Positions 26,486 to 34,995 of a DNA stretch of 64,000 nucleotides are shown piece after piece (positions within the stretch are counted from its first letter, which is position 1; every line of letters begins with the position of its first letter). Source of the stretch: [Clostridium] hylemonae DSM 15053. Its GTDB lineage: Bacteria; Bacillota; Clostridia; Lachnospirales; Lachnospiraceae. A program made the position numbers and the translations under genes. The notes below the pieces were generated by a model that worked only from the letters and a program-made list of their open reading frames with translations, was not told the origin of the DNA and did not search any database. The DNA lies in the NCBI RefSeq assembly GCF_008281175.1, contig NZ_CP036524.1:806001-870000 (forward strand), in the 5' to 3' direction.

Positions 26486-27652
26486 ATGCGATATACAATA
26501 CCAGATTATTACCGCCAGTTCCGGTGCGCGGCAGGGCAGTGCGAGGATACGTGCTGCGCGGGATGGCAGATCCAGATAGATGAGAGGTCCCTTGGAAGAT
26601 ACGCCAGGCTGAAGGGAAGAGCAGGGAGGAAGCTGCGCAGGTCCATCAGGTGGCGTCAGAGGATATTCAGGCAGAAGGAAGGAAAGCGCTGTGTATTTCT
26701 AAATCAGGACAACTTGTGTGATATGTATACAGAACTCGGTGAAAAGAGTCTGTGCAGGACGTGCCGCCTCTATCCGAGACATATAGAGGAATTTGAAGGC
26801 ATACGGGAGATCACCCTGTCGCTGTCCTGCCCTGTTGTGGCCAGGCTCCTCATGAACAGAGAAGAACCGGCGGCTTTTCCTGCCTGTGAAAAGGACGGGG
26901 AGGAGGAGTATGAAGAGTTCGACCTGCTGCTGTATTCGGCGCTGGCAGACGCAAGGGAAGTGATCCTTGATATCCTCCAAAACCGCGCTGTTCCTGCGCA
27001 GGCGAGAGAACAGAGAATGCTTGCCCTTGCCGATGAGGTGGAGAAAAACTACATGGAAGGAGCTCTTTTCTCCTGTCAGGAACTATTCGATGCGCCCGGC
27101 AGAGCGGAAGCTGCCGGGAAGCCGGGAGGAGCGGAGAATAATGAAGCGCGGATGGGCCGGCGGTTTTGTTTTATGAAGAAGATGTTTGCCTTCCTTGACA
27201 CGCTGGAGCTTCTGCGCGAAGACTGGAAAAGCTGTCTGGATGAGACGAGAGCTCTCCTGTATTCTCAAGCGGACGCAGGCTATGCCGCGACATGTCTGGA
27301 GTTTGGCGCGTGGATGAAAAGATATATGCCGATGTGGGAGATACAGTCGGAGCAGATACTCGTCTATTTTATCTCCGTGTATTTCTGCGGCGCGGTCTAT
27401 GACGGCCGGATCAGCGCAAAGGCGAAGCTGGCCGCGGTGAGCCGTATGATCATTGAGGAGATGCTCATGGCGCGCTGGATAAAAAACGAAAAGACACTGG
27501 ATACGGAGGACATAGTCGAGACCGTATACCGCTATGCAAGAGAGGTGGAGCACTCGGATAAAAATGTGAACAGACTGGAGAGCCTAATGGAGAAAGTCCC
27601 GTCAAACCTTACATCCTATGTAAGTGGTTTCGTGCCGCCATGTACGGTATAA
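26486..27652 (+). CDS. FliB-like flagellin lysine-N-methylase family protein
   Basis: The 388-residue protein starts MRYTIPDYYRQFRCAAGQCE and carries the N-terminal cysteine cluster CAAGQCEDTCCAGW (about 13-26) plus CVFLNQDNLCDMY and CRTCRLYPRH (about 70-105). This pattern is that of proteins annotated as flagellin lysine-N-methylase (FliB), which carry a probable Fe-S site. The rest is alpha-helical. No flagellar gene is in this window, so the target may lie elsewhere or not be flagellin. ATG 26486 is chosen over the long upstream frame, which runs through the MATE gene on the other strand. Confidence 0.82.
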   Translation: MRYTIPDYYRQFRCAAGQCEDTCCAGWQIQIDERSLGRYARLKGRAGRKLRRSIRWRQRIFRQKEGKRCVFLNQDNLCDMYTELGEKSLCRTCRLYPRHIEEFEGIREITLSLSCPVVARLLMNREEPAAFPACEKDGEEEYEEFDLLLYSALADAREVILDILQNRAVPAQAREQRMLALADEVEKNYMEGALFSCQELFDAPGRAEAAGKPGGAENNEARMGRRFCFMKKMFAFLDTLELLREDWKSCLDETRALLYSQADAGYAATCLEFGAWMKRYMPMWEIQSEQILVYFISVYFCGAVYDGRISAKAKLAAVSRMIIEEMLMARWIKNEKTLDTEDIVETVYRYAREVEHSDKNVNRLESLMEKVPSNLTSYVSGFVPPCTV

Positions 27653-27679
27653 TTCCGTTAGATGGGAGGTATGATGATA

Positions 27680-28453
27680 ATGAAAGAGAGAATCTTACAG
27701 GTGCAGGGACTGCGCAAATATTTTGGGAAGAATGACAACAGGACAAAAGCGCTGAATGGAATGACCTTTGACGTACTGAAAGGGGAGTTCCTCGGCATTA
27801 TGGGAAAGAGCGGTTCGGGCAAGACGACCCTTCTGAACTGTATCGCCACCGCGCTGAAGCCGACAGAGGGCAAGATCCTTCTGGACGGTAAGGATATAGG
27901 CGCCTTCAGCGACAGACAGCTGGCAGACTACAGGGGCAGCCGTATCGGTTATCTGTACCAGGAATTTGAACTGCTGGATAATCTGACCGGGAGGGAAAAT
28001 ATCACGCTTCCGATGTCGATCCGCCATATAGACGAAGAGGAAGGCGCGGCCAGACTGGCCGAGCTTACGGATTATCTGGAAATAGGAGAGGTGCTTGACA
28101 AATTTCCTGCCGGGATGTCGGGCGGAGAGAAGCAGAGAGTAGCGGCGGCCAGAGCGCTCATACTGGATCCGGAGATCGTTCTCGCCGACGAACCTACCGG
28201 AGCGCTTGACACACAGAATGCAAGGGTCCTTATGCAGAAGCTTCACGGATTGAACTGTGAATTTGGCCGGACGATACTGATGGTCACCCATGACGCCGGG
28301 GCGGCCAGCTATTGTTCCCGCATCCTGTTCGTGCAGGACGGTTACATTTTCCACGAACTGAGAAGAGAATTTCCGCACGAATCCCAGAAGAACTATTATG
28401 AAAGAATTCTTGCAGCCATGGCACAGTTAGGGGGGAGCGCGGATGTTTTTTAA
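27680..28453 (+). CDS. BceA-type ABC transporter ATP-binding protein
   Basis: A 257-residue ATPase with Walker A MGKSGSGKTTLLN (about 40), Q-loop YQEFELLD, signature MSGGEKQRVAAARAL, Walker B IVLADEPTGALD and the switch His in MVTHDAG. It belongs to the MacB/BceA group that works with ten-helix permeases against cell-wall-active peptides. GGGAGG lies at 27664-27669; ATG 27680, 27674 or 27671 are all in frame. The next gene overlaps it by 11 bp. It heads a four-gene transporter/two-component operon. Confidence 0.9.
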   Translation: MKERILQVQGLRKYFGKNDNRTKALNGMTFDVLKGEFLGIMGKSGSGKTTLLNCIATALKPTEGKILLDGKDIGAFSDRQLADYRGSRIGYLYQEFELLDNLTGRENITLPMSIRHIDEEEGAARLAELTDYLEIGEVLDKFPAGMSGGEKQRVAAARALILDPEIVLADEPTGALDTQNARVLMQKLHGLNCEFGRTILMVTHDAGAASYCSRILFVQDGYIFHELRREFPHESQKNYYERILAAMAQLGGSADVF

Positions 28454-30515
28454 TATGGTCGGAAGAAACAGCAGGAGAGACCGGAAGGAGAACGGTATGT
28501 TCTTTGGCTCCCTCACTGCGGCGGTCGTCCTGTTTTACATGATACTGTCACTGGAGAATCAGGATGTGATGCAGTTTCTGCACACGATGGAAAGTGACGC
28601 GGTGGACCGTCTGCTCGGGCTTGTGTCCGTGCTGTACGGATTTTCACTGTTTCTTATATTCTTTCTCGTTTATTTTGCGGGAAAATACCAGATGGAGAGG
28701 AGGAGTCATGAATTCGGGCTATATCTTATGCTTGGCATGAAGAGGAGCAGGCTGTTTGGCATCCTTATGGCGGAAGATATGTGGAACAGTGTGCTGGCTC
28801 TGCTGGCAGGCCTTCCGCTCTCCGTATTCCTCTCCGAGATGATCAGTCTGATAACCTCACGGCTGGTCGGTCTTGGGATCATCGGGCATCGGTCGTCCTT
28901 TTCGGTGACGGCGGTGCTCTGGACGGCAGCGGGTTTTTTTGGGGTAAAGTTTCTGGCCTTTCTCATACTGAGCGGCAAGATCGCGCGGCAGGAGATCAGC
29001 GTGCTCATGGAAGAGGGACAGGAGGAAAAGCAGCGTGAGGAACAGGGGAGATCCCCGGTCCTGCGGTTTGCGGCAGGTCTGCTGCTTTTGGCCGCCGCCT
29101 ATGGCACAGCACTCTCAGGAATGGCGTGGAGAGATGTGCGGACAATGACCGTTACGGTCATCGTTGGCACGGCCGGCACATTTCTGCTTTTTTCCGGGCT
29201 TGGGAAACGGCTTGAGGCTGTCATGCTCCGAAAGAAACAGAAGAAAGGTCTTTATACGTTTACATGCAGGCAGCTTCAGGAAAATGTATTTCTGAAGCAC
29301 AGATCTATGGCGGTTTCCTCTCTTTTGATCCTTATGGCGCTCGTGTGCTTTTCCTATGGTATCGCCATGGGCCGCGCGGCGGGGAGAGAGGAAGGGCATG
29401 CGGCAGACTTTACCTTTACCGGCGGGGAAGCGGATATCAGAAGAGAGCTTGCGGCGCCGGAACTTAAAGAGATGCTCGGAGGACTCTCGGAAGTGAAGGC
29501 GGGGCTGTTATTTACCGAGGAGGAACCGGAGGGCACAGGCCACAGACAGCATACCTTCGGCATGGAACAGCTGCTTGAGGCAGCGGATAAGCTTAAGGAC
29601 TCTGAGGAAAAGGAAACATTTAAGGATAATCTGCGTTATTTTACTTCTCCGTATGTGATCTCACTGTCCGGATATAATGAGATCCTGAAGATGGCGGGAA
29701 AGGCTCCCATTCGCCTCAGTGACAATGAGACTGCGTTTTATACCGATGCCGATTACTCTGACGGCGCGTATAAAAAGGTGGTGGATGAAGTGTGCAGGAT
29801 GAGGCCGGTGGTTACGATAGACGGAGAGGATCATAAGGTGACCGGCACACTGTGCACGGAAAATCTGGTGGCCGACCGCCTCATCACGATCAGCCTCGGC
29901 CTTATTCTCCCGGATAAGGTATTTGACAGGCTGTTTGCAGGAGAAGAAGTGAATGTGTACTGGAATACTTACGTGCAAAGAGAACTTGTGGAAGAAAAGG
30001 GACTTCTCCAGGCGGTGATGCAGGTCAACAGCCTGCTCAAAAAGACAGACCTGGAATATGAGTCCTATCTGCAGGGCATAGGGCGCCAGATGTTCTACAA
30101 TGTGGCCTCCACTTATGTGAGCCTCTACCTGGCGGCCATATTTCTCATAATAGGCAATACAGTCATAGGGGTACAGTTTCTGATGCAGCAGAAAAAGTGC
30201 GGGAAGCGTTACCGGATGCTCATCATGCTCGGCAGTGACAGCGGGGCGGTCTGCCGCTCTCTGGATACACAGATCAGATGGTATTTCGCGTTGACGGTCC
30301 TGACGGCGGTCATAAGCAGTATCTTTGGGATCGGTTCTCTGTTTAAGGGGATCCTCCCGACAGCGCTTGAAGGAAGGGCCGGCGTTCTGTTTTGGACCGC
30401 GCTTCTGGCAGCGGGGCTTCTGTGTATCGTGGAGTATGTGTATATAACAATTGTGATGCGGGCGGGCAGACGCCATATCCTCGAGATGGTCCGGCCGGCA
30501 AAAGAGAGGACATAA
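28443..30515 (+). CDS. BceB-type ABC transporter permease
   Basis: The 690-residue permease has the FtsX/BceB layout: helices near 18-36, 55-80, 105-130 and 150-175, further helices (about 205-225, 290-310), a large extracellular domain (about 320-540) and three C-terminal helices (about 555-680). The extracellular domain is the presumed peptide-sensing part. Such permeases both detoxify bacitracin/lantibiotic-type peptides and activate their partner kinase by flux sensing. It overlaps the ATPase gene by 11 bp, and the response regulator follows after 14 bp. Confidence 0.88.
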   Translation: MFFNMVGRNSRRDRKENGMFFGSLTAAVVLFYMILSLENQDVMQFLHTMESDAVDRLLGLVSVLYGFSLFLIFFLVYFAGKYQMERRSHEFGLYLMLGMKRSRLFGILMAEDMWNSVLALLAGLPLSVFLSEMISLITSRLVGLGIIGHRSSFSVTAVLWTAAGFFGVKFLAFLILSGKIARQEISVLMEEGQEEKQREEQGRSPVLRFAAGLLLLAAAYGTALSGMAWRDVRTMTVTVIVGTAGTFLLFSGLGKRLEAVMLRKKQKKGLYTFTCRQLQENVFLKHRSMAVSSLLILMALVCFSYGIAMGRAAGREEGHAADFTFTGGEADIRRELAAPELKEMLGGLSEVKAGLLFTEEEPEGTGHRQHTFGMEQLLEAADKLKDSEEKETFKDNLRYFTSPYVISLSGYNEILKMAGKAPIRLSDNETAFYTDADYSDGAYKKVVDEVCRMRPVVTIDGEDHKVTGTLCTENLVADRLITISLGLILPDKVFDRLFAGEEVNVYWNTYVQRELVEEKGLLQAVMQVNSLLKKTDLEYESYLQGIGRQMFYNVASTYVSLYLAAIFLIIGNTVIGVQFLMQQKKCGKRYRMLIMLGSDSGAVCRSLDTQIRWYFALTVLTAVISSIFGIGSLFKGILPTALEGRAGVLFWTALLAAGLLCIVEYVYITIVMRAGRRHILEMVRPAKERT

Positions 30516-30529
30516 ATGAGGGAAGTTAC

Positions 30530-31216
30530 GTGAAAAAGATAGTAATTGTTGAAGACGAGACGTACATGAGGGAAGAACTGGAATATATTTTTCAAAAGGC
30601 CGGGTATGAGGTGCTGTGCATTACGGATTTTGGCAGCGCCTCCGCGGCCGTCTTCCGGTACGCCCCGCATCTTGTAGTATTGGATCTGAATCTTCCAGGC
30701 AAGAGCGGGTTCGACATATGTATGGAGCTTAAGGAGCGAAGCAGCTGTCCGGTGCTCGTGCTGACATCCAGAAATCATCTGAATGATGAACTGAGGGCGC
30801 TGCGTATCGGGGCGGATGAGTATCTGACGAAACCGTGCCGCAAGGAACGTCTTCTTGCCAGGGCGGAAAATCTCATGCGCCGCTTCGAGGGAAGGGAACA
30901 GGAGATACGCCTGGGGGAACTGACGCTCGATATCCGGACGTATACACTGTATGTGTCGGGCTGTTCTGTGCTGCTGCCGGAGAATCAGGGAAAGATCATG
31001 GAGAAGCTTATGAAGAAAAGAGGCGGGACCGTCACAAAAGAGGAACTGAGCAGCGCGCTCTGGGGCACGACGGAATATATCGATGAAAATGCGCTGCAGG
31101 TCAATATGACACGGCTTAAGAAAACACTTGCACGCCTGTCTCTTGACGGCCGGATCGAGACAGTGAGGGGCGTTGGCTATCGGATCGCCAAAGGAGATGC
31201 GTATGGAAAAGATTAG
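30530..31216 (+). CDS. BceR-type response regulator
   Basis: A 228-residue OmpR-family regulator: receiver domain with IVIVEDE, phospho-acceptor Asp in VVLDLNLPGKSG (about residue 52) and Lys in YLTKPCRKERL, then a winged helix (about 130-225, GRIETVRGVGYRIAKGD). The start is GTG 30530 with gagggaag upstream; the longer frame lies inside the permease gene. It probably activates the bceAB-like genes of its own operon. It overlaps the kinase gene by 14 bp. Confidence 0.88.
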   Translation: MKKIVIVEDETYMREELEYIFQKAGYEVLCITDFGSASAAVFRYAPHLVVLDLNLPGKSGFDICMELKERSSCPVLVLTSRNHLNDELRALRIGADEYLTKPCRKERLLARAENLMRRFEGREQEIRLGELTLDIRTYTLYVSGCSVLLPENQGKIMEKLMKKRGGTVTKEELSSALWGTTEYIDENALQVNMTRLKKTLARLSLDGRIETVRGVGYRIAKGDAYGKD

Positions 31217-32225
31217 ACGATTCCGGGATATCTGTATGGACCACAAATTATGGCTCGGGCTGCTTCTTCTGTCGGACACTGTATTTGGACTTTTTCTCTG
31301 GCTGGCAGACATACGCGCGTTCCGGGAACTGGCCGGAATGTTCTTCCTTTTTTCTCTCCTTCTCTTTGCCGCGGCCGCGGCGTGTACGTACCGCAGGGAG
31401 GTGAGGCAGAGTAAGCTTGTGCCGGAATATCTGGGCAGTCCGGATGAAGAGATGGAAGAACAGCTCTGCCGCTGCCTGTCCGCCGGGGAACGGCGGCACA
31501 TCCGGCTGGCGGCGCAGCTGCTTTGCCAAAAAGAAGAACGCATAAAGGAGCAGGTGATCCGTCTGGAAGAATATGAAACGTTCATAGAGACGTGGGCGCA
31601 TGAGGTCAAGACGCCGCTGGCGCTGATGACACTTGTTCTTGATAACCGGAGGAATGAGATCGGTCCGGATATCCATAAGCGGCTTGAATATGCGAGAAAC
31701 CAGATGCATGGTTTTATAGAGCAGATACTGTTTTACGCAAGACTGAAAGCGGTGCATAAAGACTATCTGCTGGAGAAAGTGAGCGTGGCGGAAAGTGTCG
31801 GTGAAGTGCTGGATGAATATGAGATGCTCATTCATGAAGCAGGATTTCATATAGAGGCGGATATTTCCGATGAGCAGGTGGTAACAGATAAAAAAAGTCT
31901 CTGCTTTATTTTAAGCCAGATCATGGGTAATTCCATCAAATATACGAGAACGGAGGAAATTCGTCCCGAACTTTCCGTAACATTGCGCCGGTCAGGATCA
32001 GACAGGAAACTGGTGCTGGAAATAGAAGATAATGGAACCGGAATAAAGGAGACGGACTTGCCGTTTATCTTTGACAAAGGATTCTCCGGAGACGCAGGCG
32101 GGCAGAGGAAGAAATCAAGCGGTATGGGGCTGTATCTTGCGGCTCAGATCGCGGGAGAACTGAAGATCGGGCTGGACGCACATTCCGTGTATAAAAAAGG
32201 GACAAGGATCACGCTCGTCCTGTAA
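31203..32225 (+). CDS. BceS-type intramembrane-sensing histidine kinase
   Basis: The 340-residue kinase has two N-terminal membrane helices (about 15-33 and 42-62) with almost no extracellular loop, as in BceS, which relies on the transporter for sensing. The phosphorylated His lies in WAHEVKTPL (about 134-142), followed by the ATPase domain with SQIMGNSIKYT (N box), EDNGTGI (G1) and SSGMGLYLA (G2). ATG 31203 is preferred because aaaggag ends six bases upstream. It closes the four-gene Bce-type module. Confidence 0.9.
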   Translation: MEKIRRFRDICMDHKLWLGLLLLSDTVFGLFLWLADIRAFRELAGMFFLFSLLLFAAAAACTYRREVRQSKLVPEYLGSPDEEMEEQLCRCLSAGERRHIRLAAQLLCQKEERIKEQVIRLEEYETFIETWAHEVKTPLALMTLVLDNRRNEIGPDIHKRLEYARNQMHGFIEQILFYARLKAVHKDYLLEKVSVAESVGEVLDEYEMLIHEAGFHIEADISDEQVVTDKKSLCFILSQIMGNSIKYTRTEEIRPELSVTLRRSGSDRKLVLEIEDNGTGIKETDLPFIFDKGFSGDAGGQRKKSSGMGLYLAAQIAGELKIGLDAHSVYKKGTRITLVL

Positions 32226-32304
32226 CTAAAATTACCAATATAACTCTTCTTTTTATGCAGATACTAACATTGTAGCTATAGTATTTACAGGAAAGGAGAA
32301 AATT

Positions 32305-32766
32305 ATGTCAAAAGAACAGTTAGCCATCGCCAGCGTGCCGGTTCAGGACTATGGTGAAATCTACGATGATAAAAAAGCTCTGTGCGAGGGTACGATATTC
32401 AGCGAGTTGGATATGCCGTTTTTTGCGGCAGACGGCGAGAATGGCAAAAGCAGCGGGAAGAGTGCGTTGTTCGGCATGAACCAGAAGCTGCCGGAGGAAA
32501 AAGAAAGAGAAGAACTGATGACAAAGCTGACAGAGGTCAGTTTTGTACTGGATGATCTGACATTATACCTCGATACCCACGGTGATGAGGAACAGGCGGT
32601 GAGTCTGTACGAGCAGAAGCTTACAGAGAGGGAGACGCTGAAAAAGCAGTTTGCGGAAAAATTCTATCCGCTCACGAGAGACTGTATCCCTTACTGTACA
32701 AAAAAAGAAGACGGCAGATTCTGCTGGCAGACGGGGCCGATGCCCTGGGAAGGAGCGTGTGTATAA
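32305..32766 (+). CDS. CotJA-CotJB fusion spore coat protein
   Basis: The 153-residue protein joins a CotJA-like N-terminal part (residues about 20-45, FSELDMPFF) to a CotJB domain (about 70-150, EVSFVLDDLTLYLDTHGDEE and the terminal GPMPWEGACV). In Bacillus, cotJA, cotJB and cotJC are three genes made in the mother cell. Here the first two are one polypeptide through a linker rich in Gly/Ser/Lys (about 50-56). The stop codon overlaps the start of cotJC. RBS ggaaagga precedes the start. Confidence 0.8.
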   Translation: MSKEQLAIASVPVQDYGEIYDDKKALCEGTIFSELDMPFFAADGENGKSSGKSALFGMNQKLPEEKEREELMTKLTEVSFVLDDLTLYLDTHGDEEQAVSLYEQKLTERETLKKQFAEKFYPLTRDCIPYCTKKEDGRFCWQTGPMPWEGACV

Positions 32767-33383
32767 TGTGGCAGTATGAGAAGAGATTACAGTTTCCGGT
32801 AAAGATCACAAAGACTTGTCCGAAGACCGCACAGATGATCATAAGCCAGTACGGAGGCCCGGACGGAGAATTGTCCGCTTCCATGCGGTATCTGGCGCAG
32901 CGATATACGATGCCGGTAAAGGCGGTGGGCGGACTGCTCACTGATATTGGTACAGAAGAACTGGCCCATATGGAGATCATCTGCGCCATGGTATACCAGC
33001 TGACGAAAGATCTGACGATAGAGCAGGCTAAGACAGCGGGATTTGACGCGTATTATATCGACCATACGACAGCGCTCTGGCCGCAGGCCGCAGCGTCTGT
33101 TCCGTTTACTTCGCTGGAATTCCAGTCCAAAGGTGATGCCATAGCGGATCTTACTGAGGACCTTGCGGCTGAACAGAAGGCAAGGACCGTATATGACAAC
33201 CTGCTGCGGATGATAACGGATCCGGAAGTGAGGGAGCCGCTTAAGTTCCTGCGGACGAGGGAGATCGTCCACTTCCAGCGTTTTGGCGAGGCGCTGGAGA
33301 AGACGAAAGACCAGCTGGACAGCAAGAACTTCTATTATTTTAACCCTGAATTTGATAAAGACAAATTTCACGGCAAGCTTTAG
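32766..33383 (+). CDS. cotJC: Manganese catalase family spore coat protein CotJC
   Basis: A 205-residue ferritin-like protein of the manganese catalase family: ELSASMRYLAQRY, TDIGTEELAHMEIICAM (Glu and His metal ligands) and LRTREIVHFQRFGEAL (second ExxH). CotJC is packed in spores and is thought to protect against peroxide. ATG 32766 overlaps the TAA of the upstream fusion gene, so the two are co-translated; the frame opening at 32757 adds three residues. A strong terminator follows. This supports an endospore-forming host. Confidence 0.9.
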   Translation: MWQYEKRLQFPVKITKTCPKTAQMIISQYGGPDGELSASMRYLAQRYTMPVKAVGGLLTDIGTEELAHMEIICAMVYQLTKDLTIEQAKTAGFDAYYIDHTTALWPQAAASVPFTSLEFQSKGDAIADLTEDLAAEQKARTVYDNLLRMITDPEVREPLKFLRTREIVHFQRFGEALEKTKDQLDSKNFYYFNPEFDKDKFHGKL

Positions 33384-33400
33384 ACGGCCAATATAGGCAT

Positions 33401-33455
33401 AAGGCTGCTCTCTTTCGTGCATGTGCATGCACGGCGGAGGGCAGCCTTATTTTTT
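33401..33455 (+). terminator. Terminator of the cotJ operon
   Basis: AAGGCTGC 33401-33408 pairs with GCAGCCTT 33441-33448, followed by ATTTTTT. The loop region contains a further palindrome (GTGCATGTGCATGCAC). Confidence 0.8.
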
Positions 33456-33580
33456 ATAACATAGAAATTTCATTCCCTATGTTATAAAAACCCTCCGGGG
33501 GAGGCACACTCGCGCGAAGATGTAATATGTCGCAAGCGGCCGCGCTCGGCGCGAGAATGTGCTAGGGCACATTCTTTATT
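33451..33580 (+). repeat. Multi-hairpin intergenic element
   Basis: Three nested or successive inverted repeats fill this gap: TTTTTATAACATAG 33451-33464 with CTATGTTATAAAAA 33477-33490 (14 perfect bp); CTCGCGC 33509-33515 with GCGCGAG 33549-33555; and AGAATGTGC 33554-33562 with GCACATTCT 33567-33575, followed by a T-rich tract. The middle is much richer in CG steps than the surroundings. It looks like a palindromic extragenic repeat, of a kind I recall from other Lachnospiraceae; only one copy is in this window, so repetition is not shown here. Confidence 0.6.
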
Positions 33581-33687
33581 TTATAATTCCATTCGGTTTT
33601 TGAAATTAAATATCTGACAATATTGACTTATATAAAATAAAGTCTTACAATTAATATAATAAATAAGAACGGAAAGGAGTGGCTTGT

Positions 33688-34032
33688 ATGTCAGCATATC
33701 TTATATTCACATTTATTTTTGCGGCTGCTGTACTCGTCTTCTGTTATGTGCTTACAAGGTACTGGTTCGGTACCGGAAGACATATGCCGGAGCAGGACGT
33801 TGGAAAGCTGCGGTTCGGTTCAAAGACAGCCTTTGCGCTGACCCATTTCTGGAAGGCGGTGGACGATGCAAAGGAGCTTCCGTCGGAGACTGTAAAGGGC
33901 GGGATGGGCAGCGCCGCCGGTATCACAGCAGAGGACAGAAGCGGGCCTGTCCTGTCAGACGGCGGCAGGAAGCCGGCGGAAGTCAGAAACGGATACGTTA
34001 GAAGAAAATACCGGTTAAAGGAGAACATGTAA
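33688..34032 (+). CDS. Small single-helix membrane protein, unknown
   Basis: A 114-residue protein: one N-terminal hydrophobic helix (about 2-22, LIFTFIFAAAVLVFCYVLT) and a polar tail with KLRFGSKTAFALTHFWKAVD and a basic C-terminus. I do not recognise a family. ATG 33688 is chosen because aaggag ends nine bases upstream; the frame-opening GTG 33679 overlaps that site. The gene stands alone between the hairpin element and a strong terminator, in a sporulation-flavoured neighbourhood. Confidence 0.65.
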   Translation: MSAYLIFTFIFAAAVLVFCYVLTRYWFGTGRHMPEQDVGKLRFGSKTAFALTHFWKAVDDAKELPSETVKGGMGSAAGITAEDRSGPVLSDGGRKPAEVRNGYVRRKYRLKENM

Positions 34033-34068
34033 AGCAGTATGAAAAAAGAAAAAATGCCACATTGCCAA

Positions 34069-34125
34069 ACGGATGCGGCTGCTTCGGAGATACCCTTCAC
34101 AGCAGCCGCATCCGTGTTGTTTTTG
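34069..34125 (+). terminator. Strong terminator
   Basis: ACGGATGCGGCTGCT 34069-34083 pairs perfectly with AGCAGCCGCATCCGT 34101-34115, followed by GTTGTTTTT. Confidence 0.85.
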
Positions 34126-34239
34126 TGCGGACGGCCTGGCAGCCTGTCCTGTTTTCAGGGAGCAAAGACATTTTTTTAGCAGGTGCGGGGTACATTTCAT
34201 ATAAGTGTATGTGGGATTTGGGATAAGAGATATGTAGTA

Positions 34240-34287
34240 ATAAGAACCGGAAAGATGAAGCGTTGTGCATTCTGGTTCTTATTTTTT
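34240..34287. terminator. Bidirectional terminator beside ytaF
   Basis: ATAAGAACC near 34240-34248 pairs with GGTTCTTAT near 34274-34282 and is followed by TTTTTT on the plus strand. It lies just beyond the stop codon of the minus-strand ytaF-like gene and can end it as well. Confidence 0.7.
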
Positions 34288-34299
34288 AGATCTGAAGCG

Positions 34300-34881
34300 C
34301 TAAAGAAACATTTCGTATAATCCGAGTACGATCAGTATTACGCCGGAGACCGGTCCGGCCCATCGTTTTAATACGCCCGAGACTCCGATGCGCCCTATTT
34401 TATTACCGGTGTACAGAAATACCATACAGATAAGCAGGGTGGCAATGGAGGTGGGGATGAGCTTCATGCCTGAGATGCTGGCTCCTATGCCCATCCCCAT
34501 GTTGTTCACAGTGAGGGCGCAGGCGATGAGTACGGCTTCTCTCAGGGTTATGGTCTTATCCGGCGGCTCTGCTTCCGGATTATCCCAGTCGTCCGGCGGC
34601 AGCTTACCCTGCCGGTATTCGATCATGGACTTTACCGTATAATACAGTCCGAGGACGATCAGTACGATGCAGCCGATTCGCTGTGCGACACTGGCGGGAA
34701 TAAACAAGGTGAGCTGAAGTCCCATATAGATGGAAAATATTGTTCCGGCAAATGTTATGAGGCTAATGACAATATTCTCCGCAAAGGGCACCCGTTCCTT
34801 TTTGATCCCGTAGGATATTCCGACGATCAGAGTGTCTATGTTGGCAGACAATGCAAACAGTACAGATGATATTAGGTGCAT
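34300..34881 (-). CDS. ytaF: YtaF-like sporulation membrane protein (MntP-related)
   Basis: A 193-residue membrane protein with six hydrophobic helices in two MntP-like repeats: SSVLFALSANIDTLIVGISY (about 4-23) and ALTVNNMGMGIGASISGMKL (about 108-127), each with the conserved Asn/Asp-Thr or Asn-Met turn. B. subtilis YtaF is a sporulation membrane protein; the relatives include a manganese exporter. Start 34881 has AGGAGC upstream; the frame extends 27 codons further without an RBS. Confidence 0.85.
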   Translation of the reverse strand: MHLISSVLFALSANIDTLIVGISYGIKKERVPFAENIVISLITFAGTIFSIYMGLQLTLFIPASVAQRIGCIVLIVLGLYYTVKSMIEYRQGKLPPDDWDNPEAEPPDKTITLREAVLIACALTVNNMGMGIGASISGMKLIPTSIATLLICMVFLYTGNKIGRIGVSGVLKRWAGPVSGVILIVLGLYEMFL

Positions 34882-34995
34882 GGATATTGCTCCTGACTTT
34901 AGGTGTATACTCTTTTTACTAATATATTCAAACGGGCGGCATATGGAACTGTCCCATGACATAGACTGTTAGGAATCCGATATACAGGAGCATGT

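Noticed and set aside
30209-31609. Long minus-strand frame of 466 codons
   Set aside because: It crosses the permease, regulator and kinase genes in antisense and resembles nothing.
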